DNA from: Stictocephala bisonia
Lineage: Eukaryota > Arthropoda > Insecta > Hemiptera > Membracidae
Direction: 5' to 3'
Length of the DNA stretch: 64,000 nucleotides
Assembly: GCA_035578905.1 (NCBI GenBank)
Contig: JAQJVL010000688.1
Coordinates: 186,001-250,000 of the forward strand
Below, one piece after another: positions 25,201 to 37,470 of this stretch. The first letter of the stretch is position 1; every line of letters begins with the position of its first letter. The notes beneath the pieces are model-generated. The model had not been told where the DNA came from. It saw only the letters and a list, made by a program, of their open reading frames with translations, and made no database searches. The position numbers and the translations under genes were made by a program.

Positions 25201-26428
25201 AAGCTATACATTTTAAAAATTCATGATTATTATTGTTATTTAATATTAAGATTCAGTGAAATGTTAAATTTACTTTATAAATTTAAGAAGCTATTCAAAA
25301 ACATTCTTCAAAATCAAGAAAAGCGAAAAGATAATAATTGAAAAGTACTAAAATAAAAGGTCTAATTAATTGGAAAAACCCTATGAATATCATTGCGTGC
25401 ATACAAAGTGGCATTTCATTAAACATTTTAAATCTTGGCTCCGTTTTTATGAAAATACGCAGAATTGTTCGCAATATTAATACGAGTGCACCCCTCGTAT
25501 CATGGCCAGACAAGGGGAGGGGTTAATCCTTTACTTGTATAATGGAAGAGAGTTTAACAAGCACGACTTTGAGGTTTATTTTGCTGGATTAGAAAAAAGA
25601 AAGTTTGCCTTGTTGGAAATAAACCAAATCATTTCAAAACCAGCAAGGAAGTTATTTAAAAACAGCGGGGTTAATAATCTGCTCGGAAACCTTCGTGGAA
25701 AATTGATTTGGTAAACATTAATTATTATTTTAATCCACCATCTTAGTGCGCGCGAATACGTATTTAAAATTAGTGAAATTACAGCCACGACCTGTTTCAT
25801 TTCATATAATTCGCAATTAGACTGTTAGATTGTGATTTTCTAGTAATTCAAGAGTTTAAATAATCTTTATATTAATATAAATCTATAAATTAGAAATAAA
25901 ATATCACTAATCCTACGTCCTTTAATTGGTCTTTACTTTTGATATAGTAGCTGATGTCGTCTCAGGTACACCCTGGACCTCTGAAGAACTTTTGCAGAAA
26001 ATTAAATTACTCTCTCTTTGTGTTAAAGTATTTACAAATTAAAAAAGGTATACCAAAAGTAATACACTTATGAGCTACAATAAAAGAATAAAAATTGGTT
26101 GGAGAATGTGGCCTTACGTTTACACTTCCGGTGTAGACAGTGAAGAACGACAAGAAAATGAACAGGTTTGTGACGTGTTTTAAGCCACAGATAATCTTCA
26201 TAACCTCTGTCAGAATAGTTTTGAAGTACGATAGTATTTTCGAACATTTACCAAAACAACACAGCCGAGATAGATATTGACCCTGAAATGGGCAAGCACC
26301 AGCAGTAGAAACTTAAAATTAACACACCACATACAATGCACTGTTCAAATACTTTAATAAATTACACATCAAATCAGATTCAGTAATCGGTAAGTTTTTC
26401 ATTTTCTTTTTTTCAACAATTAAATTAC

Positions 26429-26462
<34 letters not shown>

Positions 26463-27029
26463 ACAACCACACTGCCGAATTGGTTGTTCTAGAGGGAATG
26501 GGACATATAGTAGGGAACAGGAATATTTTGGCCAACAGAATAAAATTATCTACAAACTGTCACTCGTTATCTCCAGGTGTTTCTGTTGTAGCCACATTGC
26601 ACAGTTATTGTATTAACTTTTGCTTTGTAACGCTAGTTAGTAAAATAATAATAAGCTGCAATATTAATATTTAAAGATAGGTGCCTGCCCTAAACCGCCC
26701 AATGTTGATAATTACTATAGCAAAATTAAAATAAAAAACACGTATTCTCTGTATTACGTTTTTTATTTTGTTCTTTTACTATAGGACCTCACCGACAAGT
26801 TTTGCAAAACTTGGTGAGGCCTAGATTTTGTATATAAATCAATGAAATAAATAAATAACAACTAAATAAATGAACTTAATTACAGTAAGTATGGTGGCTT
26901 ACAAATTGATAGTGCTTTTTGGAAATTAATAAAAAAAATAAATAACTTATAGCTAATTAAATAAACCGCATTATGTACGGAAAAAAAATTAATACAACAA
27001 TCTCAATATATATATTTATGTATATAATA
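22281..27029. other. AT-rich stretch with two unassigned open frames
   Basis: No recognised gene. Two frames look more codon-like than their surroundings: 24406-24657 on the - strand (83 codons from ATG, starting MSINNSTKHSIAVLVQDG) and 25502-25714 on the + strand (70 codons, containing GLEKRKFALLEINQI). Neither matches a family I know and neither has convincing splice sites at both ends, so I do not call them genes. An A-run of 30 lies at 26432-26461. Confidence 0.45.
26784..26821. repeat. Compact palindrome / hairpin
   Basis: An 18-bp perfect palindrome CAAGTTTTGCAAAACTTG is flanked by CCTCACC (with an extra GA) on the left and GTGAGG on the right, giving a stem of about 15 bp with a two-base bulge. 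The function is unknown. Confidence 0.8.
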
Positions 27030-27472
27030 TAAACATCAAGTATTCACGAAATTTTCAGAAGCACTGAACAAATTTGGATGAAATTTGGAGGAGAATTAGC
27101 TCTTATATAATTGAGGCCTAATAAGAAAGGTTTATCGAAATTCCATTAATACGGGGTAGAAACAGCTCCACAAAGTTTCTTTTTTTCCACAAGCGTAACA
27201 TTGGAATTATTTGGATTCAACAATTTATTTCAAACAGCTGATACAAAACATGGCTAATTTGGCTTTCATTGTGAAATGTTAAAGGTAATGTCTACTAACG
27301 CTGACTTTATTGTACTTATTTGCATCCCTCTAAGTAGACTTATAGACTTTTCTAGACTATAAAACTTTATTATATAGGAGAACGGAAGCAGGCTGAGCTT
27401 CTATGTTGACGTGAGGAATGGATAAGCAAAAGTAGAGAACCGCTCCGAAGCAAAGCGAGTGCTGTCGACTAG
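27030..27472 (+). mobile_element. Possible non-autonomous Helitron 3' region
   Basis: AAATTTGGATGAAATTTGG and the following text resemble non-coding Helitron sequence of insects. The stretch ends in CGCTCCGAAGCAAAGCGAG (a short GC stem-loop) and then CTAG followed by T at 27473, consistent with a CTRR-T Helitron 3' terminus. The 5' end (TC) cannot be placed, so this is tentative. Confidence 0.3.
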
Positions 27473-27769
27473 TAATAAATAACTGGGGAACATCCCTGCA
27501 CGCTTCGCGTCCCAACCCTGTCACTCGCTGCGCTCGTTACGCTTGGCCTGCAACTTTTGACTACAAATAATAGCTTAGTTAGCTAACTGTATAACGTAAA
27601 ATCACAATATTCAATTTATTTACACTATTTCACTCACATTACTTAGTAAAATTTTCACTCACATTACATTCATACATTTATTTACAATAGCTCATTTACA
27701 GTAATTGCGTTACAAAGTAACAACAGTTTTATAATTGGAAATATAATTGTTACTGTGTCATAGTTTGGT
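27473..27769. repeat. Copy of a GCAGCGAGTG dispersed element plus AT-rich sequence
   Basis: On the - strand 27523-27548 reads CGTAACGAGCGCAGCGAGTG, very close to GTTACGAGCGCAGCGAGTGA at 50728-50747 and related to 39991-40012. The rest is AT-rich. Confidence 0.45.
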
Positions 27770-28340
27770 ACAGGCACCGTATTCACTTACACACCCACCA
27801 ACCCATACATGTACATACACGGTGGTGATCACCTACCCATCCACACACCCCTCATGTTGACCACCATCCACTCAACGGACACATGCTCACAGTAAGTTCT
27901 ATTGCACTATTACAGACGTAATAGTAAATCAGCTGTCAAATCAACCCCTACACGAAGGTGCGACACCCTCTGACAAGAAACAAGAAATATTTCTGAACAT
28001 GAGTGTAACCTTTGACGCGTGTTTGTCTACGAGGATTAAGGCGCGATTTGTCGTAAGAACTATCTAAGTCCGCTACTAGATTTCTCCGATAGATAATGCC
28101 CGTGTAATTTTACAATTTTACCCTCTCATCTTACTCCTTGTTCCTTTACTCATATCCCCTTCATGACGAATTTCATTTAATTTCTTTTGTCTTTACATCC
28201 CCCTGGCTATAACTAATCTATACGCCACATCCGTTATCTTAGTTTCAAACCTTGTTATTCCCACCCACTTACCCATATTCATACAGTGATATTCATTACC
28301 ACAATACCATTGTACATGCACATCACTTGGTTTATTGCTC
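27770..28340. repeat. GGGTGGG-type minisatellite fragments (C-rich strand)
   Basis: Degenerate CACCCACCAACCCATACATG and CATCCACTCAACGGACACATG units at 27785-27895 and a further CCACCCACTTACCCATATTC at 28260. Between them lies unassigned sequence. Confidence 0.55.
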
Positions 28341-28685
28341 TGTTAAAGCGGACGAAGCTAAGGTGCTGATACTGTAAAATTGCTGTGCATTCAGTCCGAG
28401 TTGGATTCCCGGTATGACCATGAAGTGTTCACCTCTACGCCACTCCGTGTTTGGCAGTCATGTACAGATTATAATAATACAATTCCTTATGGGTACATTC
28501 ATAGTTATCCCCTCGTACACATGGCCACGATAAACAGTGACCTCACTAGACAAACACATAAAACAAACCGTATGTCTTACTTGTTCTCACTAAATGATCG
28601 TTAGGATACTGCTCAGTAAATAGTTGTTAAAAACACAGGTCTTTACTAAAACTATGTGTATAAGCAAAGAGCCTAGTAGTCCTAT
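28341..28685. other. Unassigned sequence with a weak tRNA-like motif
   Basis: GGTGCTGATACTG and GAGTTGGATTCCCGG at 28360-28415 are faintly D-arm- and T-arm-like, but the spacing and pairing are poor. The 74-codon frame here has no recognisable domain. Confidence 0.3.
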
Positions 28686-29105
28686 TTTCCCTTCGGATAT
28701 AAACACTTACCTACCCACCCATATATGTACGGTGGTATTGATAAACCCACTTCTTTATACACGTTTGATGGTAATACATAGCAAGTAGTAATCCTTCCAG
28801 CAAACTGCCATCATATTGCAGTTTCTTCCGAAAAATTTGGTCTCATTTTTCAACTTTACTTGCTTTATCTTTGGTATAGGCAAAAAATATTTCTGTTTTC
28901 AATGTTTGTACCAACCTATAACCACTGTAAGTGAATGGATGGGTGGCAAGGCTATTATCATCGTACTTGAATGGATCAGGGTGGTTATAGGATCACCAAC
29001 ATACATATCTGGGTGGGTGGGAGAATTATCACCACTACACGTGTTTGGGTGGGTGAGAAGGTCATCACCAATGTACTTAATTGGGTGGGTGAGATCAAGC
29101 TTTCT
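28686..29105. repeat. GGGTGGG-type minisatellite fragments
   Basis: C-rich copies at 28700-28745 and G-rich copies at 28930-29100, the latter with four units of TGGGTGGGTGAGA-ATCACCA about 35-40 bp apart. Open frames here are by-products of the repeat. Confidence 0.7.
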
Positions 29106-29373
29106 TGCATCCCACGTGAATCAAGAATAAAAGGTAGTATAGAGGGCATGAAGAATGAATTGTTGATTGTGGTAAACCTATTACCCACTTAATACAACTA
29201 GAAGCCCTTACTACCTTCCTAGACCAAATGGATAACCATAAACCCTATATATACATTATTTTTCTTGTATTTCTTTATAAATCACAAGATTTGAGCAAAC
29301 TTTGTAAAAAACCCATAACGACGCTGATTATAAACTATCAAATGAAGTAAATATTGATTTAGTAGGTGTTGTA

Positions 29374-31210
29374 GTAGATAGAAGTGCAGTAAGTGTTTCC
29401 AAGGGATCGATGCAGTTCGTTCTAGTAAGTGTTTGTAGTAGAGGAAACTGTAGACACAGTAAATGTTTCCAATGGATCGATGCAGGTCGTTCTAGTAAGT
29501 GTTTGTAGTAGAAGGAACTGTAGACACAGTAAGTGTTTCCAAGGGATCGATGCAGGTCGTTCTAGTAAGTGTTTGTAGTAGAGGAAACTGTAGACACAGT
29601 AAGTGTTTCCAAGGGATCGATGCAGGTCGTTCTAGAAAGTGTTTGTAGTAGAGGGAACTGTAGACACAGTAAGTGTTTCCAAGGGATCGATGCAGGTCGT
29701 TCTAGTAAGTATTTGTAGTAGAGGGAACTGTAGACTCAGTAAGTGTTTCCAAGGGATCGATGCAGGTCGTTCTAGGAAATGTTTGTAATAGAGGAAACTG
29801 TAGACACAGTAAGTGTTTCCAAGGGATCGATGCAGGTCGTTCTAGTAAGTGTTTGTAGTAGAGGAAACTGTAGACACAGTAAGTGTTTCCAAGGGATCGA
29901 TGCAGGTCGTTCTAGTAAGTGTTTGTAGTAGAGGGAACTGTAGACACAGTAACTGTTTCCAAGGGATCGATGCAGGTCGTTCTAGTAAGTGTTTGTAGTA
30001 GAGGGAACTGTAGACACAGTAAATGTTTCCAATGGATCGATGCAGGTCGTTCTAGTAAGTGTTTGTAGTAGAGGAAACTGTAGACACAGTAAGTGTTTCC
30101 AAGGGTTCGATGCAGGTCGTTCTAGAAAGTGTTTGTAGTAGAGGGAACTGTAGACACAGTAAGTGTTTCCAAGGGATCGATGCAGGTCGTTCTAGTAAGT
30201 GTTTGTAGTAGAAGGAACTGTAGACACAGTAAGTGTTTCCAAGGGATCGATGCAGGTCGTTCTAGTAAGTGTTTGTAGTAGAGGAAACTGTAGACACAGT
30301 AAGTGTTTCCAAGGGATCGATGCAAATCGTTCTAGAAAGTGTTTGTAGTAGAGGGAACTGTAGACACAGTAAGTGTTTCCAAGGGATCGATGCAGGTCGT
30401 TCTAGTAAGTATTTGTAGTAGAGGGAACTGTAGACTCAGTAAGTGTTTCCAAGGGATCGATGCAGGTCGTTCTAGGAAATGTTTGTAATAGAGGGAACTG
30501 TATACACAGTGTTTCCAAGGAATCGATGCAGGTCGTTCTAGTAAGTGTTTGTAGTAGAGGAAACTGTAGACACAGTAAGTGTTTCCAAGGGATCGATGCA
30601 GGTCGTTCTAGTAAGTGTTTGTAGTAGAGGAAACTGTACACAGTAAGTGTTTCCAAGGGATCGATGCAGGTCGTTCTAGAAAGTGTTTGTAGTAGAGGAA
30701 ACTGTAGACACAGTAAGTGTTTCCAAGGGATCGATGCAGGTCGTTCTAGAAAGTGTTTGTAGTAGAGGGAACTGTAGACACAGTAAGTGTTTCCAAGGGA
30801 TCGATGCAGGTCGTTCTAGTAAGTGTTTGTAGTAGAAGGAACTGTAGACTCAGTAAGTGTTTCCAAGGGATTGATGCAGGTCATTCTAGTAAGTGTTTGT
30901 AGTAGAGGGAACTGTAGACTCAGTAAGTGTTTCCAAGGGATCGATGTAGGTCGTTCTAGTAAGTGTTTGTAGTAGAGGGAACTGTAGACTCAGTAAGTGT
31001 TTCCAATGGATCGATGCAGGTCGTTCTAGTAAGTGTTTGTAGTAGAGGGAACTGTAGACTCAGTAAGTGTTTCCAAGGGATCGATGTAGGTCGTTCTAGT
31101 AAGTGTTTGTAGTAGAGGGAACTGTAGACTCAGTAAGTGTTTCCAAGGAATCGATGCAGGTCGTTCTAGTAAGTGTTTGTAGTAAAGGGAACTGTAGACA
31201 CTGTAAGTGC
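29374..31210. repeat. 70-bp minisatellite array with 700-bp higher-order period
   Basis: About 26 copies of a 70-bp unit (AGTGTTTCCAAGGGATCGAT, GCAGGTCGTTCTAGTAAGTG, TTTGTAGTAGAGGGAACTGT). Rare variants recur exactly 700 bp apart: TCTAGGAAATG at 29771 and 30471, and TAAGTATTTGTAGTAG with TAGACTCAGT at 29704 and 30404. A ten-unit block was therefore duplicated. Short frames on the - strand arise because 70 is not divisible by 3. Confidence 0.97.
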
Positions 31211-32239
31211 GCACAATACAAAATAACCCCTCAATATATATTATAACTTAATGTTCACAAGAACGATACAGTAATCTCCACTCACCAATAAGAATTCACC
31301 TAGTGGTCTAAACGCTCATTCATTGAGGATCGGTAACACTTTCTGGTCATAGAATGAGTAATGGGCACGTGTTTGTGTACCAGATATCTGCGGTAGACAC
31401 GACAGTTCGTGCTTACACAACCAATGAAGGCTGGGTCCAAGCATGTCTCTCGGATTAGTTGAGCAAATTACGTGAATTAGGTATCAACGTTCTTGGAATA
31501 ACAGTGTTATACATTCAAAGTAGCGCCGATTACACAAGAATTTATAAAATTATAGATTTATAATAGTAATGTTCTTATAAACAATGAAAAGCTGCTTTTG
31601 TCTATGTATTCACTTTATCTAAATTAATTGTACGTTTAGCTAATTGCTATTTTGAAAGGAGTACTAATAGATTTAAATCTTACAATTTTGTATACAATTA
31701 ATTGAACATAAATAACTGATTTGAATAATATATTTAAATTTCTAAATATAAAAAATACGAGGTTTGGATGCTTGTTCCTTTATAAGAGTTAATACCTTGA
31801 ATATATTCTTAAATGTGGAATATTTTTGAAACTAGTGTGGTGAGCACTTTTCATATTGATCAACATTATTTCACGATTGACAGATCTAAAGCAGACAGCT
31901 ACTCAGCTCACGACTTATTAAGTATTATACTCACACATGACTTTAATGAACTTTGACCTTTTATGCTACACTTGTAGGCAGGTCTTCAAGGGAATGTATT
32001 ATAAAATTAAGACAATAAGAGTATAAGAATGGTTTGAAATAAAAATCGTAACGTGCCTGATCCATTAGAATTTAACATAAAAATAGTTAACATGTGTTCA
32101 TTGCTCAAGTATATAAATATTTATAATGTAGAGTTTTTATAAATCTGTTTTTATAAATTATTTTTATACATCTCCTTGGACCAAAGTGTATTCTCCTTTC
32201 TTGTTGTTAGGTGATTTTTTGTATATTAATTAATTAATT
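31211..32239. other. AT-rich sequence, nothing recognised
   Basis: No supported gene, repeat or element. Confidence 0.55.
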
Positions 32240-32600
32240 ATTTATTCGTCATTCATTAGTAAGACGCCGATCGACAAGGTATAGGTGAATATGAGGGGAG
32301 AATGAGTGTATTGAGTGTAGATGAACGAGTGTGGACATTGTTACTAACTATGGTAGATTGTTCCTCAGAAAAAGCTATTTATTAATAACCAAATAGCCAG
32401 GGAAACTAAGGGACCTACAGCTTTACGTTGAATTCGAACCACATAGTATTGGTCTGATTTTAAGCCTGACTGACAAGCCTGACACTGAGTTCTCTTGCCT
32501 ACACAGCATCTGACTTTGACTACCATTCAACATGGCTGCGGTGACTTCTCTAGTAGTGTCCACGTCGATGTCAACCATTAAGCGGACGTCTTGTAGAGAA
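32240..32600 (-). repeat. SINE-like family, near full-length copy
   Basis: On the - strand it begins near GACGTCCGCTTAATGG, passes GGACACTACTAGAGAAG, CTTGTCAGTCAGGC, GGTTCGAATTCAACG (B-box-like) and TCATCTACACTCAATACACT, and ends GATCGGCGTCTTACTAATGA followed by an AATAAATAA tail. AATTAATTAATTA occurs on both sides and may be the target duplication, but low complexity makes this uncertain. Confidence 0.75.
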
Positions 32601-32904
32601 ATTAATTAATTAACCACGGTAAATACTAGTCGTTTGGCTGGTATTAGATCTTACTAGCACCATGGTAAATAAATCCCTATGATATATTTTGAATGTTTCA
32701 ACAGACTTTTCAAATGTGTCTATAGAAATAGAAGGAATTGTTTGATGATGTTATTTTTTGTAATGATGTTATTTTTTTGCTTACGGAATACGTCTTTTCT
32801 AAACCTAATAAAACAGGATTAAGTTGTGAATAGCATTTAATAATAATACTAGACACTAAATCAACAATACGTCAATTGGTGATAAGTAAGTCTTCATCTC
32901 TATA

Positions 32905-33290
32905 CGTATATCAGTAGTGGAGGGGTATAATTCCAGAAAATTATTCTGTGGGAATTCTTACCGTACCGTATATATGGGTGGGTGGGTCATATTCACCGTT
33001 CATGTAGATAGGTGGGTGAATAATCAGGGAAATACGTGTATGGATAGTTGAAAATATCATTTGGACCGAACATGTGTGGGTGAACGAGCAGGAAATCCTT
33101 ACCGTACGTGTATGGATGGGTGGGAAGATCATCCATCACCAGAGAGCGTGTATGGGTGGATGGAAGAATCATCACCACCATACATGTATTAGTGAGTGGG
33201 AAGATCATCTATCATCACAACAGTTAATATGGGTGGGAATCACCATCACCAAAGGTATTTGGGTCGGTACGTATGAGGTAAATAAGTAGT
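32905..33290. repeat. GGGTGGG-type minisatellite cluster
   Basis: About eight diverged units with GTGTATGGGTGGGTGGGAAG and ATCATCACCACCATACATGT blocks. Short frames on both strands here are repeat by-products. Confidence 0.8.
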
Positions 33291-34787
33291 GAGAACTAAC
33301 AAAAATATATTTACAATACAAACGCGCTATTACACATTTTCAGCGCACTATGGAATAGGTAATTGAAAGGTGTACATGGCAATGTTACTATACCTGAATG
33401 AAATCACCTGATAATTTCAAAATAAAAAGATGAAATTGTTTCTTGAGTCATGAGAATGTTTTTTTCTTTTTAAAGATATTTTTAGCAGTTTGGCTTTATA
33501 AGTTTCCAACGTTTTTGTATGATAAGCAACAATTAGTTTAGTAATCACTAATAGTATCCAACATTATTTTAGTAATATAGAGACAGAAATTAATAAATTT
33601 TTTAGGGTATTATTATAAGATACTATTACCTCGTACTTAAGTTTACTAGGCATAGTATTGGAGATGAATTCATCGTTTAATTAATTGCAGAATTACTGTA
33701 CATCCGTCACTAAGACACAGCGATCCTTAACCTTTTGCATTATAGGAAACAATCAAGTACAAAGCCAACAATTAAAATCTGCTAAGAGTAAAGTGTAGCC
33801 AAGCGGCATTTTATAATAACAAACGCCATATTTGTTTCATGAAAGTGGCCGAGAATAATGTTTTACGACGAAAGAGAATCACACAGACTATGAAAGTGTG
33901 CTTGTAAACCTTTTTGTAGCTTGTTTTATTTAGTATGCTTATTGATATTGGCATTATTATTATAAAATATTTGTTCAAATAAATAAAATGGAGTCTTAGG
34001 CATTTCCATCTTACTATTTGCTAAAACAAATACATTTTTGTGTTTATAAGGGCGTAGGTTTTAATAATCAATTAAACAGAAGCAATACAATTCAACCTTA
34101 GATATATACTGTATTGTATCCAATTTTGCTGAACAGAAAGGGGCATGTGGGAAAGGGATATTTATTTATTTGGGTGTGAATATCCGTAATTGAAATCTTC
34201 TATGATTTGCTTAGAAATATATGTTATATTAATAGAAATTTTCAAAAAATATTCAAATGTATCTGTCTATTTTTTTTACTTCCGATACATATAATTGATT
34301 CGATAATATTGTTTTTATTGTAAATTCAATATAACAATATCAGCAATTATTGTTCTGATAGAATATTAAATAATAAAAAAGGATAAGAGGCTTTCTCCTA
34401 TTCACAATGTCAATGTGTTGTTTGGTTATCCTCTACATAGAGATTATAGTACGTAAAGTGAGAAGAAGTAAGAGCAAAGGAAATTTGAAAAATATGAAAT
34501 TTAACATTCTCTTATTTAAAACTAGATTAATGAAGCCAAACGCTTCCAAATAAATGCCTTTAAAAAACTGCTAAACTTGATTAAAAACGCTTGCTACATA
34601 ATATAACAAATTATAATTGCACTCTTAAGGGAAAAGATGTACTTTTAATTTAAGAAATGTAAATTATTGTTCTGTTTAAATCACATTAAATATTAAAACA
34701 ATCAATTGTTTAGGCCAGTTGAAACCATTGACTGACACTCAACAAAGAAAGCAATCCTGAATCTATCGGTTTGCTACCACTAGTCAA
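33291..34787. other. AT-rich sequence, nothing recognised
   Basis: No supported gene, tandem repeat or element end. It lies on the 3' side of the Helitron remnant and may hold its decayed non-coding tail, but I cannot show this. Confidence 0.5.
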
Positions 34788-35445
34788 CTCTGGGACGGTA
34801 AGCCAGTCATTTTAAGGCTGTTTAAGAATTCAGTCGGAAATTGTAGCAGTTTACTCTCAACTTCAGTTATTAAAGTATTTACATTCATGTAAGTTCTGGA
34901 TGGACCTGGAAGCATATATAAATCCCTTTTATTTATCTCATCACAGTGCTCATTCTTAGGTGCCAGAATTGCATGGTTTGAAAGGTAGGAAGCGTGAACA
35001 GGGAATGATAAATTTCGACCATATTACTGAGAGATATGTTTCACTGACAATATTAGAGTCTGAAATCAAGGACAAAGGCAACTCCACTTAACCCTCATCA
35101 TTGGTAGAGTATTGACCATTGCCAATTTTGGGCAGGAAGTTAGCAAATTCACATTACTCGGCGTTAGCCCTCATATTTTTGGTGAGTTTGAAAACTTTGA
35201 AAAATGACGATAGAGTTGAACATTTAATTGAGTTCTATACTGTAGCAGCTCTAGATGCGTGACGTACAACTGGTAAAATTTGCCGGAAATCTCCTAAGAT
35301 TGATTTTTTTCATCAAATGGTACATCGTTACCCATTATATATTTCAATATTCGATTAATACACATTAAAGACTTAAGGCCATATGTGCCTCATGCCAGAA
35401 GATTAACTTTGTAGAACGAACCATGGCGGCTTCGTTACTATTCAC
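34788..35445 (-). pseudogene. Decayed Helitron helicase (Rep/Hel protein, Pif1-like part)
   Basis: Three reading-frame segments in order give recognisable Helitron helicase blocks: NSNEAAMVRSTKLIFWHEA (Walker B region, usual IIWDEA with D changed to H), GDFRQILPVVRHASRAA, FKLTKNMRANAE, ILAPKNEHCDEIN and FPTEFLNSLKMTGLPSQS. These are conserved helicase motifs and the late domain of the Rep/Hel protein. The sequence has several frameshifts and in-frame stops (for example after RAATV and RANAE). The Rep nuclease and Walker A parts are absent from the visible region. It is therefore an inactive relic. Confidence 0.9.
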
Positions 35446-36929
35446 TTTAACTATAAACAGAATTTTTTATAGTAGGAGGAAGGATCAGATGTCATCAAAT
35501 CAGCATCATCAGGGCCTTGTCTTTTTTTGTGGTTAAAGGACCACGTGCCATCAAATTAGATCTTTCACTCTCTGATTTCCGTTTTTTACTATTCCTGCGA
35601 ACGTCTTTTGTTTTCCTTCCAAGACCAATAATTCAAAGTACAAAATAATCACAATACTTGTAAAGTAACTAAAGAAATTTATAAAATGGTGAGACCAATA
35701 GCTACATTAAACCTACACGAATAAATGGCGTATAGAGAACAAAACAGGATAAAATAATTTGAATGTAAACAAACCAACCTCTCTTGAGATACCTAATGTA
35801 CAGATGACCTTGCTTATTTACGTTCACAACGTAAAAAATCCTTGAAATAGAAAAAAATAAAACATTTACGTCGAATATCCGCACCTAAGTCTCCTCAGTT
35901 TCAATCAATTGGAGTGGCAAAATAAAGCGCACATTTCACTGAGTGTTCTTAAATCAAAACGAAATATGTGGGTTCAGTAACACCGGAGTAACTGAAAAAG
36001 AAATAGTAACGGTACGTTTCAGATCCCCATAAGAAATGTATAGGAGGAAAAGATTTGTGAGTAAAACATGAACAATACCAAAGATATGTTACTCTTAATA
36101 CTTGATGGCTGATCTGTAAACTAATAGCTTTCATTTAAAACCAAAATGAAGGAAATCGGCCAGATAAAACGGCCGTAATGACTGGCGTTAGATTTTCAAA
36201 ATGTTTTGTAATATATAGATTTACCTACAGGTAAAACAATCAATCAATTACATGGGAAACTCAAAAGACTTAAATTTTGGCTTAAAACCAAAAATGATCT
36301 TAACACCTGTTCCACAAAATAGTTTCCTGTTTTGATCTATGGATTAGGTTCCTGAACTTTGTCAGGATTGTCATGAAACACCCTGTATTTGTTAATATTT
36401 TAATTCAGGAGGATGTGTATTGAGATAGGAAAGAACAAGGAAAGTTTAAGATTTTTAATGAGAAATATTCAAATGATTCAACTCGTAAAGTATGTGATGT
36501 ACATTCTCCAGTTTTTAGTTTATCCAGGTCTTGGTTATCTCACCAGCTAAGTAAGAAATCAATTTGTAAGGGAATATACGCAGATATTATTGAAATGATG
36601 TATATCGATAATAATATCACCAATTTAATAACAACGTTTATACGTATATTGGAGATACTGTTTACAGCCGCCTCTGCTCTATAAAGTGAGTCGAGATCTT
36701 CTCGCCTCGCACTGCTGAGCCGCCAACTCCATAAATAAAACAGGAATCACTGTGGTCATCCAGCCATTCCAACTGATTAAGAGAGCAGTAAATTGAGAAC
36801 TAGGAAGAACATGACTTAGTCAAACCGTCAGAATACAATAACGCCGATAGATTATCTGCCAGAATTGAAATGAGAAAATGACCGGACTGGTTTAATTGTA
36901 TGATTATAGTGGTAGCAAAAAAGGGTGAT
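35446..36929. other. Unassigned sequence upstream of the Helitron remnant
   Basis: Part of it (35446-35620) may be further decayed Helitron sequence, but I find no clear Walker A motif. At 36377-36391 the text CATGAAACACCCTGTA resembles the ACAGGGTGTTTC ends common in insect transposons, without a partner end. Nothing else is recognised. Confidence 0.4.
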
Positions 36930-37470
36930 TCAGTGTTATATTGCCTTAAGAACTCCTTTAAGGAATGTGTTGTATGCTGACTTACGACCTCCTATTAAGT
37001 TTTGTGTTTTGAAATGCTTTACTAACTCCTAGAAGGAATTCGATGTATATCGACATACGACCTAAGGACATAAGGAATGTGTTGTATGTCGACATACACT
37101 ATCCAATCATGTTTTGCTTAATACTAAATTACAAACTCCTAGAAGAAAAGGGTTTTATGTCCTTCATTAAAGATGTTGTTTTATGCTAACTTATGTATTT
37201 TACATTCAAGTATTGAGTTGTAAGCTGCCTCATGAAGTCCTTATTGTTTAGGCACTTTATTGTATAGTGTCTTTCTAACTCCTATTAGGAATGTATTGTA
37301 TGATGACGTAAATAAGTAAACTAGATATTGTATTGTACGCTAAGTTGCAAACTATTACTACTTTTCTAACTCCTATTAGAAATATGTCGTGTGCTCACGT
37401 AAATAACTTATATAAAGATTGTATAATATGCTAGTTACAAATTATAATTGTATACTGTGCTGACTTAGGG
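36930..37470. repeat. Degenerate tandem repeat
   Basis: Loose repeats of CTCCTA(G/T)(A/T)AGGAAT-GTGTTGTATG-TGAC-TACGACC-like text occur at roughly 36950, 37025, 37070, 37135, 37280 and 37370. Spacing is irregular (about 50-145 bp), so this is an old, decayed array. Confidence 0.5.

Noticed and set aside
28816..29192. 104- and 73-codon frames rich in WVG and GWVG words
   Set aside because: They run through the GGGTGGG-type minisatellite and reflect its repeat structure.
30122..31214. - strand frames with repeated LETL/TTCIDP words
   Set aside because: They are translations of the 70-bp minisatellite, whose unit length is not a multiple of three, so the frame cycles; there is no sign of protein-level conservation.
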